Assembly: GCF_036785885.1 (NCBI RefSeq) | Contig: NC_092317.1 | Coordinates: 3,536,501-3,600,500, forward strand | DNA length: 64,000 nt | From: Coffea arabica | Taxonomy: Eukaryota > Streptophyta > Magnoliopsida > Gentianales > Rubiaceae | Reading direction: 5' to 3' | In this document: positions 37,110 to 48,089 of the stretch, in pieces | Numbering within the stretch: the first letter of the stretch is position 1 | Layout of the letters: every line of letters starts with the position of its first letter | Position numbers and translations under genes: made by a program | The notes under the pieces: generated by a model | What the model saw: the letters and a program-made list of their open reading frames with translations, nothing else | Databases searched by the model: none | Told to the model about the DNA's origin: nothing

Positions 37110-38747
37110 TCACTCATCTAGGTCGATACGAAATACACGAGAACAGCTATAGACCGAGCAAAATGCTTGTAATGTCGTCAACGACAAGAGCACAATAGCA
37201 GCAATTAGTGTGAGCAATTGCCACGAACGAAATATATAATGCTTCAAGAATTTACTAATCTTAATCTGCCACCTTCTATTGTAATACCTGTTAACATCTT
37301 CAATCACTTTGTCCAAGCATGGAACTGTCGTCAATCTCACAGACTTGCTCATCCCATTGCACAGGTGCGCCGCTTCTTCATCACTCTTCAAATGATTTAG
37401 AATAATCCCTTTTTCTCTGAGAAACTTTGCATCCTCTTCGGTATCAATAATCCCATTCAATAATTCGGTGTAACGTGTAAAAACCAATGGCCCTGATGCA
37501 TTGCAAGCTTCATATGCAACCAAGTTTCTCAGGACCACCCCTGTGTTCAAATCTAGACATATCTTGGGAAGACGAAATGTAGCCATTTTGTCGTCAAAAT
37601 TTATGCTGTAGATGCCTTGATTTGTAGGCATGAATTTTACACCGGCTTTAGAGAGCTCAGTTACAGATGGGATTGTGATTTCCTCCACCAGCGGGGGCTT
37701 CTTGATGTTGGTGCTGTTCAAATTGTCAGGCTTTTGACCTCCTTTATCTGCGGAGAAGCACATGTTTTCAATTGGTGCTTTAATGAGTTTGAGTACAGGA
37801 AGTTTAGAGATGAACTTCCAGGGCAGCTTTAATATGACTTTAATGGGCTTTGAACGAAATATTCTTTTAATCAGAAGCTCCGGGGATATGCTCAGCTTTG
37901 AGAGGATTTTCCGGGCCAAATGGCTAAGTTGTTTAACTTGGCTAGGCTTTCCTACGTAACTTTCTTCAGCTTCTTTGATTTCACCTTCTTCATCAATCTC
38001 GGTGATTTCAGATGGTCCCTGTAATTCAGGCACGATCACACGGTACAAGAAGTCTAGCAAATGAGCATAACTTGTCACTTCAACTTTTGGCAATTCTTCC
38101 ATCACCTTAAATGGCAAAAGCTCCTTGCCAAACCCAATTAACATTGACATTAACAGATTATCTGCCTCCTCCAATGAAGAAAACTGAAGTTCCAACATTT
38201 CCCTCAACAAAAATAATGGAATTTGATTTTCAAGCATCACCATATCTCTGAGAATTGCGTTGTGTGCTGACTTTGTTCCTGCAAGATCAAGCAAATGAGA
38301 CATTCTTGATGATAGTCTAGTTAGTACTTTACCTTCTTTTGCGGCATAGACTTGAAGGAACTCGAGCAAGAAAGAAGCATCCATAGCCATCATCCAAGCT
38401 AAGGTTTCACCATTGAAATCTAAGTACTTGTGGTAGCATGCTCGAATCCTAGGCTCAAACCTTGCCAGCTGGTCCACAACGTCTTGGAACTTCAAGGATT
38501 GCAATCGTTTTTGAGTTCTTTTGGCCGAAGCAATCTTGTACCTTTCCATCTCATATAATTCTGATCTCCAGTGATGGTATGGACCTAGTGCAACAACTTG
38601 GGGTACATAACAATCTAAAGCACTGACCGTGAGGGTTTTAGGGACATTGAAAATACTCACAGGTAGATCGTTATATTCTTCAAGCTCTTCCTCAAGGGAT
38701 AACCGTATTTGAATTACCCATCGTTGCTCATCAAAGTCTGAAGCCAT
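37110..38747 (-). CDS. DUF247 protein, copy 1
   Basis: Intronless, 545 residues, starting MASDFDEQRW; the open frame continues upstream to 38819 but without an ATG. Family hallmarks of DUF247 (PF03140, UPF0481) are present: an N-terminal PVSIFNVPKTL, QVVALGPYHH followed by LYEMERYK, the central block LAWMMAMDASFLLEFLQVYA, AILRDMVMLENQIPLFLL, and near the C-terminus NLVAYEACNASGPLVFTRY. One hydrophobic helix (about 518-535, LLTLIAAIVLLSLTTLQAF) ends the protein. In grasses, DUF247 genes are the proposed male determinants of the S and Z self-incompatibility loci; most eudicot members have no known role. Copy 2 is a close tandem duplicate, 3.66 kb away. Confidence 0.92.
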   Translation of the reverse strand: MASDFDEQRWVIQIRLSLEEELEEYNDLPVSIFNVPKTLTVSALDCYVPQVVALGPYHHWRSELYEMERYKIASAKRTQKRLQSLKFQDVVDQLARFEPRIRACYHKYLDFNGETLAWMMAMDASFLLEFLQVYAAKEGKVLTRLSSRMSHLLDLAGTKSAHNAILRDMVMLENQIPLFLLREMLELQFSSLEEADNLLMSMLIGFGKELLPFKVMEELPKVEVTSYAHLLDFLYRVIVPELQGPSEITEIDEEGEIKEAEESYVGKPSQVKQLSHLARKILSKLSISPELLIKRIFRSKPIKVILKLPWKFISKLPVLKLIKAPIENMCFSADKGGQKPDNLNSTNIKKPPLVEEITIPSVTELSKAGVKFMPTNQGIYSINFDDKMATFRLPKICLDLNTGVVLRNLVAYEACNASGPLVFTRYTELLNGIIDTEEDAKFLREKGIILNHLKSDEEAAHLCNGMSKSVRLTTVPCLDKVIEDVNRYYNRRWQIKISKFLKHYIFRSWQLLTLIAAIVLLSLTTLQAFCSVYSCSRVFRIDLDE

Positions 38748-38819
38748 GTTGAATAAGCAGATAGCCAGAACTCTTGTTTCAGAGTTGTAAAGCAAAAAAG
38801 AAAATCGATGTTTATTCAA

Positions 38820-39131
38820 TGGTGGAGTTAATGGTGGTCAGTTTAGAGGATGAAGCTTTAACGAAATGCTAAGAGAACTTAACATATAAATAGATAAAGA
38901 TGTTATCCACAAAGAGTGACATTTGCGGTTCATTCTAATAACCAATCATATTCCTTGATCCACAGTCAGAACTTTCCCCACCTTCTGGCAGCCTACACAC
39001 GTATCAACGATAAAGACATTGGGGAAGTGAGTTGAGAAAGTCTAAATTTAACAACTGAAAACAAAAAGTTTGGGTCAGACGAATATTAAGCACGTTTATA
39101 ACAATTAAATCACAGCGTTGTGCGTGGTAGA
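38820..39131. repeat. 5' flank of DUF247 copy 1
   Basis: It matches the 5' flank of copy 2 (42500-42620): GGATGAAGCTTTAA, GAGAACTTAACATATA and AAAGATGTTATCCAC are shared. The distal part (about 39040-39130) also matches 39660-39755 and 42720-42810. Confidence 0.6.
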
Positions 39132-39179
39132 ACATGCTGTGATTTGTTCAACCGACAATCATCGATCCACCTTAGATTA

Positions 39180-39655
39180 GTTCCATGCTTCAAACATATT
39201 TCATCACAGATCTTTCATTCTAATGTCCACCCACATACAACAAAGTAGCGCCATTAATTCAAAACACGAATTAAAGAAAAGCGCTTAGCAAAGTAGATTG
39301 CAGCCTCTTTCAACAGATGAACAAGCAGAATCACTCGCGCAGTCACTTTAGGTGCAAAATAGCAATTTCCTTGTGATGGAACACAGACTGTAATTAACTA
39401 TCTTCAGGTCCACCACTTAAATATCAGCTTGGTCCCAAGTTCTATCCTCATTCCACGATTCCTATGCTTTTTTTTTTTGTTTTATATTAATCTGAAAGAA
39501 AAAGCATCGTGAAAAACCTGTTAGCCATCATTTTCTCATCACACTTGCTTGCCATATCAACCACAGCGTTTTGCGAGCGCCAAAGCAAATTCATTTGGAC
39601 TCATTCCATGTTCTTTCATCTACTTCCGGTTCCAGACAAGGAAAACGGGAATATA
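39180..39655 (-). pseudogene. Duplicated 3' scrap of the PPR gene
   Basis: This stretch matches the last part of the PPR gene at 44762-46276 plus its 3' flank (about 44560-44970). TTCAGGTCCACCACTTA and ATCAGCTTGGTCCCAAGTTC are present near 39405-39440, then TTAGCCATCATTTTCTCATC and TCATTTGGACTCATTCCATG near 39520-39610. An internal stretch corresponding to about 60 bp of coding sequence has been replaced or lost, a T-run is inserted at 39470, and the open frame is gone. About 90-bp direct repeats flank it at 39040-39130 and 39660-39755. Confidence 0.75.
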
Positions 39656-39659
39656 CAAA

Positions 39660-40089
39660 AGACAAAAGGTCTAAATTCAACAGTAGAAAAACAAAAAGTT
39701 TGGGTCATAGGAATATTGTGCACGTCTATAACAATCAAATCACAGCATATAATGGTTACAAACTTGTCAGTGCAATATTACCATCAATTCCTTTTGTTTC
39801 TCTCTACCTTTAAGCCTAAGATAATAAACGACAAACCATAGCCTTCTTCTTAGCAGTTTGTTATTGGAGGTTTTGTGCTTCCAATGTGATGTTAAACGAA
39901 AACTTGACACTGATCTGATTTTAAAATTGTGCCACTGCATCATTGCATTACCTTTCTTTTTTTAAATTTCTTTGTAGTTCTGCGAGTTGTTGAATTAAAC
40001 TTATTGACAGTGTTGGGTATTTCTTCACTGATCTTGCATGGTAGTTCGTACTAACAGTCAGTAACACATCCTCCAGGAGAAGCAACCTT
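39660..40089. repeat. Duplicate of the distal 5' flank of DUF247 copy 2
   Basis: It shares AAACAAAAAGTTTG, GTCATAGGAATATT, TTTAAGCCTAAGATAAT and 'tagtttgttattgga' with 42720-42935. This shows that the unit boundaries are complex and nested. Confidence 0.55.
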
Positions 40090-40770
40090 CGGAAGATGCC
40101 ACTAGCGCTGATAAGAAGGATCCCCGTACACGCATGAGATTGGCCCCACCTTGGATGGATCGATCGAGTATTGACTGGCAGGCGCGCGGCTCGCGGTTTG
40201 CAGCCCTAGTCCTTTCCTTTGCTTCTGGAGGACAGATACAGATGGATCGAACATTTCTCCCCGCATTTATCATTGCCATATGCACTGCTATTCGTGGGCC
40301 TCATTTGGATTGTTATGGTCTATCTTCAACAGACCGGTCCCAAGGAACAAGTTTCTTGTTTTCTTCTGATTTCTACATTTTAAAGAGTATATAGTCACAG
40401 AACTATTTGAAATGACACCATCTGGTCGTTCATCTTCATCTCTCTCTTTTTAAAAAAAAAAAAAAAATCAAGAAGCTCACTCAACTCCTCAAAACGAGCC
40501 TGTCGGAAAAATCGGAAAACTTTACCTGTTTACATAAATTCATTCATATTGGTTCACAACTACAAGTTTATGTAAATTAAAGAGGGAAAATAATGTCAGA
40601 TGAACATTTTGGTTCTGAGTTAATAAGGTAAAACCAAAAATCATCACTTCATTGTAAAAACAATTGGACAAGGTATGAATGTATTGTCACCGGTGTTTGC
40701 TCATAACTGGCATGCGCAAATGTTCTTTAGTACAGAGCATTCTTACAGGGACAGATTCACATTACAAAAA

Positions 40771-42426
40771 TCACTGAGTTTGTTTGACATGGAATATACG
40801 AGCACGGCTATAGACCGAGCAAAATGCTTGTAATGTCATCAAGAACAAGAGCACAATAGCAGCAATTAATGTGAGAAATTGCCACGAATCAAATACATAA
40901 TGCTTTAAGAATTTACCAATCTTAATTTTCCACCTGCCGTTGTAATACTTGTTAACATCTTCAATCACTTTATCCAAGAATGGAACTTTTGTCAATCTAA
41001 CAGACTTGCTCATCCCGTTCCACATGTTTGCCACTTCTTCATCACTCTTCAAACGATTCAGGATAATCCCTTTTTCTCTCAGAAACTTTGCATCCTCTTC
41101 GGTATCGACAACCCCATTCATTAGTTCTGTGTAACGGGTAAAAACCACTGGCCCTGATGCATTACAAGCTTCGTATGCAACCAAGTTTCTCAGGACCGCA
41201 TCTGTGTTCACGTCTAGACTAATGCTGGGAAGACAAAATGTAGCCATTTTGTCGTCAAAACTTATGCTCAAGATACCTTGATTTGTAGGTACAAATTGTA
41301 CACCGGCTTTAGAGAGCTCGATTACAGATGGGATTTCGATTTCCTCCACCAGTGGAGGTTTGTTGATGTTAGTGCTGTTTAAATTCTTATTTTCTGGCTT
41401 TTGATTTTCTTTATCTTGAGAGAAGCACAAGTACTCAATTGGTGCTTTAATGAGTCTGAGTACTGGTAGATTAGAGATGATCGTCCAGGGCAGCTTTAGT
41501 ATGACTTTAATCGGCTTTGAAAACAATATTCTTTTGATCAGACGTACCGACACTTTGTTCAACTTTGATATAATGTTCCAGACCACATAACCAATTTGTT
41601 TAACGTGGCTTGACTTTCCAAAATAACTTTCTTCCGCTTCTTTGATTTCACCTTCTTCATCAATTTCAGTGATTTCAGATGGCCCTTCTAATTTAGGCAC
41701 GATGACACGGTACAAGAAGTCAAGCAAATGTGCATAATCCGTCACTTCAAATTTTGGCAGCTCTTCCATCATCTTAAATGGCAAAAGCTCCTTGCAAAAC
41801 CCAATTAACATTGACAGTAACACATTATCTGCCGCCTCCAATGAAGAAAACTGAAGTTCCAACATTTCCCTCAACAAAAATAATGGAATTTGATTTTCAA
41901 GCATCACCATATCTCTGAGAATTGCGTTGTGTGCTGACTTTCTTCCTGCAATATCAACCAAATGAGACATTCTTGATGACAATCTAGTTAGTACCTTACC
42001 TTCTTTTGCGGCATAGACTTGAAGGAACTCGAGCAAGAAAGAAGCATCCATAGCCATCATCCAAGCTAAGGTTTCACCATTGAAATCTAAGTACTTGTGG
42101 TAGCATGCTCGAATCCTAGGCTCAAACCTTGCCAGCTGGTCCACAACGTTTTGAAACTTGAGGGATTGCATTTGTTTTTGAGTTCTTTTGGCCGAAGCAA
42201 GCTTGTATCTTTCCATCTCATATAATTCTGATCTCCAATGATGGTATGGACCTATTGCAACTTGTTGGGGTATATAACAATCTGGATCGCTGACTTTGAG
42301 GGTTTTGGGGACATTGAAAATACTAACAGGTACATCATTGTCTTCTTCAAGCTCTTCCTCAATGGCTCGACGGATTTGAATTATCCATCGATCCTCATCA
42401 AAATTTTGATTCAAGCTTGAATCCAT
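40771..42426 (-). CDS. DUF247 protein, copy 2
   Basis: Intronless, 551 residues, starting MDSSLNQNFDEDRW. It is near-identical to copy 1 through residues about 60-215 (RFEPRIRACYHKYLDFNGE) and more diverged in the region 270-360 around the variable loop (copy 2 FSKPIKVILKLPWTIISNLP, copy 1 FRSKPIKVILKLPWKFISKL). The same motifs and C-terminal membrane helix are present (LTLIAAIVLLFLMTLQAF). The frame is intact with no stop, so it is probably functional. The uneven divergence along the gene could reflect gene conversion or local selection; this is inference. Confidence 0.92.
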   Translation of the reverse strand: MDSSLNQNFDEDRWIIQIRRAIEEELEEDNDVPVSIFNVPKTLKVSDPDCYIPQQVAIGPYHHWRSELYEMERYKLASAKRTQKQMQSLKFQNVVDQLARFEPRIRACYHKYLDFNGETLAWMMAMDASFLLEFLQVYAAKEGKVLTRLSSRMSHLVDIAGRKSAHNAILRDMVMLENQIPLFLLREMLELQFSSLEAADNVLLSMLIGFCKELLPFKMMEELPKFEVTDYAHLLDFLYRVIVPKLEGPSEITEIDEEGEIKEAEESYFGKSSHVKQIGYVVWNIISKLNKVSVRLIKRILFSKPIKVILKLPWTIISNLPVLRLIKAPIEYLCFSQDKENQKPENKNLNSTNINKPPLVEEIEIPSVIELSKAGVQFVPTNQGILSISFDDKMATFCLPSISLDVNTDAVLRNLVAYEACNASGPVVFTRYTELMNGVVDTEEDAKFLREKGIILNRLKSDEEVANMWNGMSKSVRLTKVPFLDKVIEDVNKYYNGRWKIKIGKFLKHYVFDSWQFLTLIAAIVLLFLMTLQAFCSVYSRARIFHVKQTQ

Positions 42427-42499
42427 GGTGAATGGACAGATAGACTTCTTGTTTTTGAGTTGTAAAGCAAGAAGACAATCGATGTTTATTCACTGGCGG

Positions 42500-43060
42500 A
42501 GTTAATTCGTGATCGGTTTGGAGGATGAAGCTTTAATGAATGCAAAGAGAACTTAACATATAATAAATAGGTAAAGATGTTATCCACCAAGAGTGAAAAA
42601 TGCGTTTCATTTGATTTACCTGTAAAATATATAATCATATTCCTTGATACACCGTCTGAATTTGCTACACCTTCTGCGGCATATGCACGCATGAAAGAAA
42701 AAGACAAAGAAAAAATGAGTTGGAAAAGTCTAAATTTAATAATAAAAAACAAAAAATTTGTGTCATAGGAATATTACGCAAGTTCATAACAATTAAATCA
42801 CAGAATGTAATGATGGACTTGCTAGTAGAATATTCATTTGTTCTGCCATCAATGCCTTTCCTTTCTCTTTCACTTTAAGCCTAAGATAATGAACGATAAA
42901 CAGTACCCTTCTCCTTGGTAGTTTGTTATTGGAAATTTTTTATTTTTTTAGCATATACTGTAATAAAACAAAAGCTTTTTAACACATTCTCTCTAACAAG
43001 CAACCTTGGGAAAATGCCACAAGAGCTAAAAAGAAGGATCCCCGTACATGCATGCAGCTG
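42500..43060. repeat. 5' flank of DUF247 copy 2
   Basis: The region has partial copies at 38820-39131, 39660-39900 and 40055-40115, including AAGAAGGATCCCCGTACA. It is part of the nested duplications. Confidence 0.55.
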
Positions 43061-44500
43061 CCTTCTGCCAAGGCCCAAAGCCAAGGCCGCCTTTGATCTT
43101 ATTTGCCTGAATGTTCTTCTCCTGTTCTCTCCTTCCGGGATTCGCTTGAAGATTGTGGCAGATTGAGAAATAACAAAGGTGATAAATTCTCATTTGAATA
43201 CATTATATTCCAATCACCCTGCTCTAGCATGCCTTCAGCAGTTCCATTTACCCCACTTGTTACATTGAGCCATTACCTTCATTACACTGAAGAAGACGGG
43301 CTTATTTTCGCCTATAACTATGTACAACCTTCACTATTTACATAAAACTTGCTCTGATTAAGCACCCTCATAAATCAGAAAAGTTCCAATCACATGAATA
43401 ATGCCAGACGGCCAAAAAGCTTATATGTGCCAGACAACCATCCGAAGAAGCAAACAACTTAAAAGAACAATGTCACCATGTTTAAAATGAAATTGTCTTT
43501 AAATCTGTTCGGTGGTTCCTCTTGCAGAAAGATACAGAGAATATAACTGAAATATGTGGTAGGATTCAAAAACGAAGCAAATTATCAGAATAGATGTCCA
43601 CGCGCTGCAGGCAGCAGGTACTTGATGTATTGCATCCTTTCATACAGCATCATGTTGCTTCATTGAGTAAAAATCCATAGCTAGAAACTTCTCAGGCTTT
43701 TCGGAATTCTCCCACTTAATCTTTTACCCCTAGCATGCGAGCCAAGCGTAAAACTGTTTCCATGTCCGCATGTGATGTGCCACTCACACACAACTGGAAC
43801 ATAATTAGACTTTTGAAGATCCCAAAAAAGAAACAGATTAATAACAGATTACCTGCATGGAGTGATTTAGAAGTCAATGCATAATATTTCATCATTTAAG
43901 AACATAAGCAAAAACATAAAACTTCTCCTCAGAATCTTCCATTTCACCTATTAAAGAAGATGCCATCTTTTCTACATTTTAGGAAGCTAGTATGTCCAAA
44001 TGCACATACACTGTTTGTGAAATCCGCAGACCTTTCTTTAGTTGAAAATTGATCAGAGAACTATCAGACGCAGCTCCAATTTCAAGGTCTAAATTTTGCA
44101 GTTGTCAAAACCACTAGTATGAAATACAGATCTTCTTAAATGTCACGAAAATATTACACCTTTCCCTAACGTATTTGTTTAATTGATTTCTTAGTAACTA
44201 GTGAATATAAACTTCTATTCCATCAAACCACTTACATAGCACAATATACTGAATTGAAGAGCAACTGAATTTGAAAATATATGTTTACCATTGCCTTATC
44301 TTCATTGGTCTAGTAAATGAACGTCCTGCTTGGGATGTAAGAATCTCAAAGTTGTCTTCCACGCAAGGGACTGAAAATACAATCTCCCAGATGTGGTAAG
44401 CAAAACTGCAAAACAGGAACATTCAGCTCCAAAGTTTCATGATCACACTTTCAGCTTTATAAAGGAGAACCATGACCTTGAAATTGCAGTTTAAAACCTC
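43061..44500. other. Intergenic between DUF247 copy 2 and the PPR gene
   Basis: No gene is recognised. The right part is probably the 3' UTR and flank of the PPR gene. Confidence 0.4.
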
Positions 44501-44761
44501 CAATTCCCCAAGAGACCATTCATGCATTTGGATCCACCTACCCATGTTCTCTGCGCCAAACATCTTTCACCACAGATCTTTCAATCTACTGTCCACTCAC
44601 AAATACCAAAGTAAGTTTATCAACGCATCGAACACAAATTAAAGAATAACACTTGGCAAAGAAGATTGCAGCATCTTTCAATAGATGAACAATCATAATC
44701 CACTGATGCAGTCACTTGAGCTGCAAAATAGACATTTCTTGTCATGAAACAAGAAGTGCAG

Positions 44762-46276
44762 TCAACCATCTTCAGGTCCACCACTTATCAGCTTGGTCCC
44801 AAGTTCTACCCTGGGCTTAGCAGATAACCCTTTAGCCATCATTTCCTCATCATACTTACGTGCCATATCAACCATACCCTTTTGCACCAAAATATCAATC
44901 AAAGCATTGTAAGCAAATTCATTTGGACTCACTCCATGCTCTTCCATCTTCTTCCAGACAAGTAAAACAGGTCGTAGAAAACCCCACCTCCCAAACTTCC
45001 TCATAAGCATGACATATGTTTCCATTGTTGGCTGAACTCCAGTTCCAATCATCCTATCAAACAACTTTAGAATCTCTCCAGGCTTTTGAAGACATCCAAA
45101 AAAGCAATTATACGTTCTTACATTTGGTTCACAACCCTTGTTTAACATCTCATTGAAAAATTTATGCGCATCCTTGTACCTCCCATTTTCACACAAAAGC
45201 TTCAAAATTGTGTTATAAGTCACTATATTTGGTCGAAAACCTAATTCAATCATCTCTCGGTAAAGCTTAAGTGATACATCTACCCCTTCTGAAATCCCAA
45301 TAGCCCGAACAAGTGTGTTATACGCCACTACATCCAACTTAACCCCCTTCCTTTTCATCTCCTTGAACAATTTCACTGCCCTCCAAGGCTTCCCACTCTT
45401 GCATTGTATATCCATATATATAGAATAAGAATGCAAGTCTTTTGGAATACCCCTTTTATCCATTTCTTCCCAAAACTCCCTACATTTCCTCCACCACCCA
45501 ATCTTAAACCACCCGCGAAGAATAATGTTGTATATTTTCGTATCCAATTTGTAGTTTAGCACTTCAGCACAATCTCCATTCTTTCCAAAGCACAATTCTT
45601 CAGCTTCTATCACATGCTTATATTCACACAAGGCATCAATCAAATTCGAAAAGGAACCTTCATCTTTCAAATTAAATTCTTCCATTCTATTAAAAGTATC
45701 AATAGCTTCTTTGACAAGATGAGCTGAAACATAACGCTTAAACAGAATCCTAAATGTTGTTCGATCAGGCTTTGAAAAAGCCGAACTTTTCCTCATTTTT
45801 TCAACCAAATCCCATGCAATATCAAATTCAAAAAACTTACCAAGAATATCAATGACCCGGTTGTAAGTTTCGGTCGTGTGCTGGAACCCACATTGGATTT
45901 CCACCCAATTGAAGAAATCCAATGCCCTTTTGCAGTCATTGTTGTACGAAGAGAGTGTTTCAAGAACTGTGGTGGGGTTGAAATCAAGAAACTCATGTGC
46001 GCTGTCAGGGGAGGGTTTAAGAATGGTTTTATTGGCGGAAATATTGGAATTTGATGGTGTTTTTGGGTGTTTTTCATTGAAGTATGAAGTTGAGTTCTGG
46101 AATTTAGCTACAGAGAGTGGATTTTTGGAAGCAAATGTGTGGAAGGGTAGGAAAATTTGGAGTTGGGAGAGAACAAAGTGAGAAAAATTGTAGGAATAGA
46201 ATCGAGAGGAAATTGAAGAAAACATTTCTTGATTGTTTACAGAGAGGCGAAAACAACTAGACGAGTACGATAGCAT
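44762..46276 (-). CDS. P-class pentatricopeptide repeat protein
   Basis: Intronless, 504 residues. The first about 45 residues are rich in Ser, Phe, Arg and Tyr without acidic residues (MLSYSSSCFRLSV at the start), which suggests an organelle, likely mitochondrial, targeting sequence. A run of 35-residue PPR motifs follows from about residue 120 to 490. Clear examples are DVVAYNTLVRAIGISEGVDV, NIVTYNTILKLLCENGRYKD and NEFAYNALIDILVQKGMVDM. No E, DYW or SMR tail is present, so it is P class. PPR proteins bind organelle RNA with one base per repeat and act in processing, stability or translation. The sequence resembles Arabidopsis At1g80550 throughout, as the local gene order predicts. It stands between DUF247 copies 2 and 3. 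Confidence 0.92.
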   Translation of the reverse strand: MLSYSSSCFRLSVNNQEMFSSISSRFYSYNFSHFVLSQLQIFLPFHTFASKNPLSVAKFQNSTSYFNEKHPKTPSNSNISANKTILKPSPDSAHEFLDFNPTTVLETLSSYNNDCKRALDFFNWVEIQCGFQHTTETYNRVIDILGKFFEFDIAWDLVEKMRKSSAFSKPDRTTFRILFKRYVSAHLVKEAIDTFNRMEEFNLKDEGSFSNLIDALCEYKHVIEAEELCFGKNGDCAEVLNYKLDTKIYNIILRGWFKIGWWRKCREFWEEMDKRGIPKDLHSYSIYMDIQCKSGKPWRAVKLFKEMKRKGVKLDVVAYNTLVRAIGISEGVDVSLKLYREMIELGFRPNIVTYNTILKLLCENGRYKDAHKFFNEMLNKGCEPNVRTYNCFFGCLQKPGEILKLFDRMIGTGVQPTMETYVMLMRKFGRWGFLRPVLLVWKKMEEHGVSPNEFAYNALIDILVQKGMVDMARKYDEEMMAKGLSAKPRVELGTKLISGGPEDG

Positions 46277-46884
46277 TGTGAAATTTGAGCTTATGGGCCG
46301 GATATGGGCGGAAAGTTTTCAGGTAATTTGATTGGGCCAGGAAGAGGCCGGGTATGGGTAATTAACTTGGCTCTTGACTTTCACATTCTTGAAAGTATTC
46401 CTGAAGCACTCCAATTTTTCCCCCCTTTCAAACTAAAAATTACGTAATTGTGGAAGAAAAATTGGATTATGCAAAAAAAAAAAGTATCAATTCTACACAA
46501 GAAAAAAAATAAATAGTTAATTTTGGGGGTATGAGAAAATAATTTTTCGGTAAGGCAATCCTTTTTTTTGTTAGTGCAACACAATTGGTCCTATATTAGG
46601 GAAAAAGGAGGAGGATGAACTTATCCAATCTATTGAGAGGTTTGAAAGGAAATAAATAACACGTGATCATGTTCCACGAAATTCTGGAAAGGACACATAG
46701 TCAGGGGATTTGATCCCTAAGTTGTGCCTAAGGAGGTACTTAATCCCTTTTTTGGTGGCCAACTGAACTAGCTGAGTTGGTTAGGCAATCCTTTTGTGAC
46801 TCCACCCTCTTTCTCTCTCTCTCTCTCTCTCTCTTTTTAAGTGTTCAGGTGAAGTCTCTGCAAGAAAAGAATGATAATATCAAT
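46277..46884. other. PPR promoter side and intergenic
   Basis: No gene. A (TC)n microsatellite lies at 46808-46833. Just before it, TAGCTGAGTTGG (about 46770) fits a pol III A-box, and GGGATTTGATCCC (46696) looks B-box-like but lies upstream, so no tRNA or SINE is called. Confidence 0.4.
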
Positions 46885-47211
46885 TAGTGGCGGAACCAGA
46901 AAAAATTTTTAGTGGGAGGCAAAAGTAACACTAAAATTTTTTATCTACTCTTTTTCTAGGTTTTTAACCAAAAAAATATTCACAAATAAGTTAAAATGAA
47001 AAGGCATTTTGAACTTATGTCAAATGGAACTTTGTGACCCATATATTCTTTTAGAATATTAGTTCATAAATCAACTTAAAAGACCACGTAATTCTTTCAC
47101 TTCCTTTATAAGAAAACTCTGAGGATACACTTGAGATTATATCAAAATTTTATGTATACTGTGGAGGCCCGTGCCCCCCCCCCCCACCTTAAATCCGCCA
47201 CTGATATCAGT
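46877..47211. mobile_element. Non-autonomous hAT-like element
   Basis: The element is 46885-47203 (319 bp). Its ends are TAGTGGCGGAACC and, inverted, CAGTGGCGGATTT. Flanks ATATCAAT (46877-46884) and ATATCAGT (47204-47211) form an 8-bp target duplication with one mismatch, as expected for hAT. Near the right end is a 14-base C run (about 47174-47187). Confidence 0.72.
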
Positions 47212-47280
47212 CCATTATTGCCTTGTCATCTAGTTTTGCTACAAGTGTTTGGAGTGTATAGCAAGCACAGAATAAGACAA

Positions 47281-47447
47281 TGTTTGTTTGGATTGTAAGT
47301 TAATTGAGATATTTTTACTGTAGCACTTTTTGTGATGTGATATATGTGAGATAAAAAGGTAATTGGAAAGATAAAAAGGTGTATTAGAAATTGTAATGAT
47401 GATGTAAGCAAATATATTTGGGAAAAATAATCAGCTGTCCAAACAAA
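47281..47447 (+). repeat. MITE family 2, copy C
   Basis: TGTTTGTTTGGATTGTAAG at the left, CTGTCCAAACAAAT at the right, with the core GTAGCACTTTTTGTGATG shared with the other copies. Confidence 0.6.
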
Positions 47448-48089
47448 TATCTGATCATTGAATTGTTGATGTTCAAAAAATTTGAATTTGACATGTAATC
47501 ATGTTTTTCCCAAATTATTTCTTTCTGATAAAGTATTAAATTAAGAAAAATGCACATATGGCATGTTGTAAAAGAGGGGGGCATGGAAAAAAAAAATAGA
47601 AGAAAAGGAGGGAGGAGTGCTCTTATACGCCAATAGCATTCATGCTTTTACAGTTGTGAAGGAAATTCATGCTTTTATAGGTAATCTATGATTATAACGC
47701 GTATCTCAAGAATTAAAGATTATGAATTTAAATTTTACTACATATAAATTTGTTCTCCCACTATTTATATGTATATTTATATTATTTTTGTATTACTATG
47801 ATTCTTGCAATTTATTGATTAACTTATTGGTTGTATTACTCTAATCATTGTGATTACTGCTTGGCTTATCAAAAAGAACCAGTGCAAAGTATCATACTTG
47901 CATCAACCGGCTACAAACAGCAAGTCAGCATCCAAAACTAAATAAACATGGCTACAGACCCACATTTTTATAAAACAATCTAAAAATGGTAGGAATGACA
48001 TCAATCTTTATCCTTATTTCTTGGCAAACAGATCACACTAATTTTCAATTCTACAATCTTTCTCAACAACCATACATCATTAGGGCTAA
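47448..48089. other. 3' flank of DUF247 copy 3
   Basis: AT-rich, no gene recognised. There is little similarity to the flanks of copies 1 and 2, so copy 3 is not part of the recent segmental unit. Confidence 0.4.

Noticed and set aside
46690-46790. Possible tRNA or SINE with A- and B-box-like motifs
   Set aside because: The box order and spacing are wrong for a pol III gene, and no cloverleaf can be drawn.
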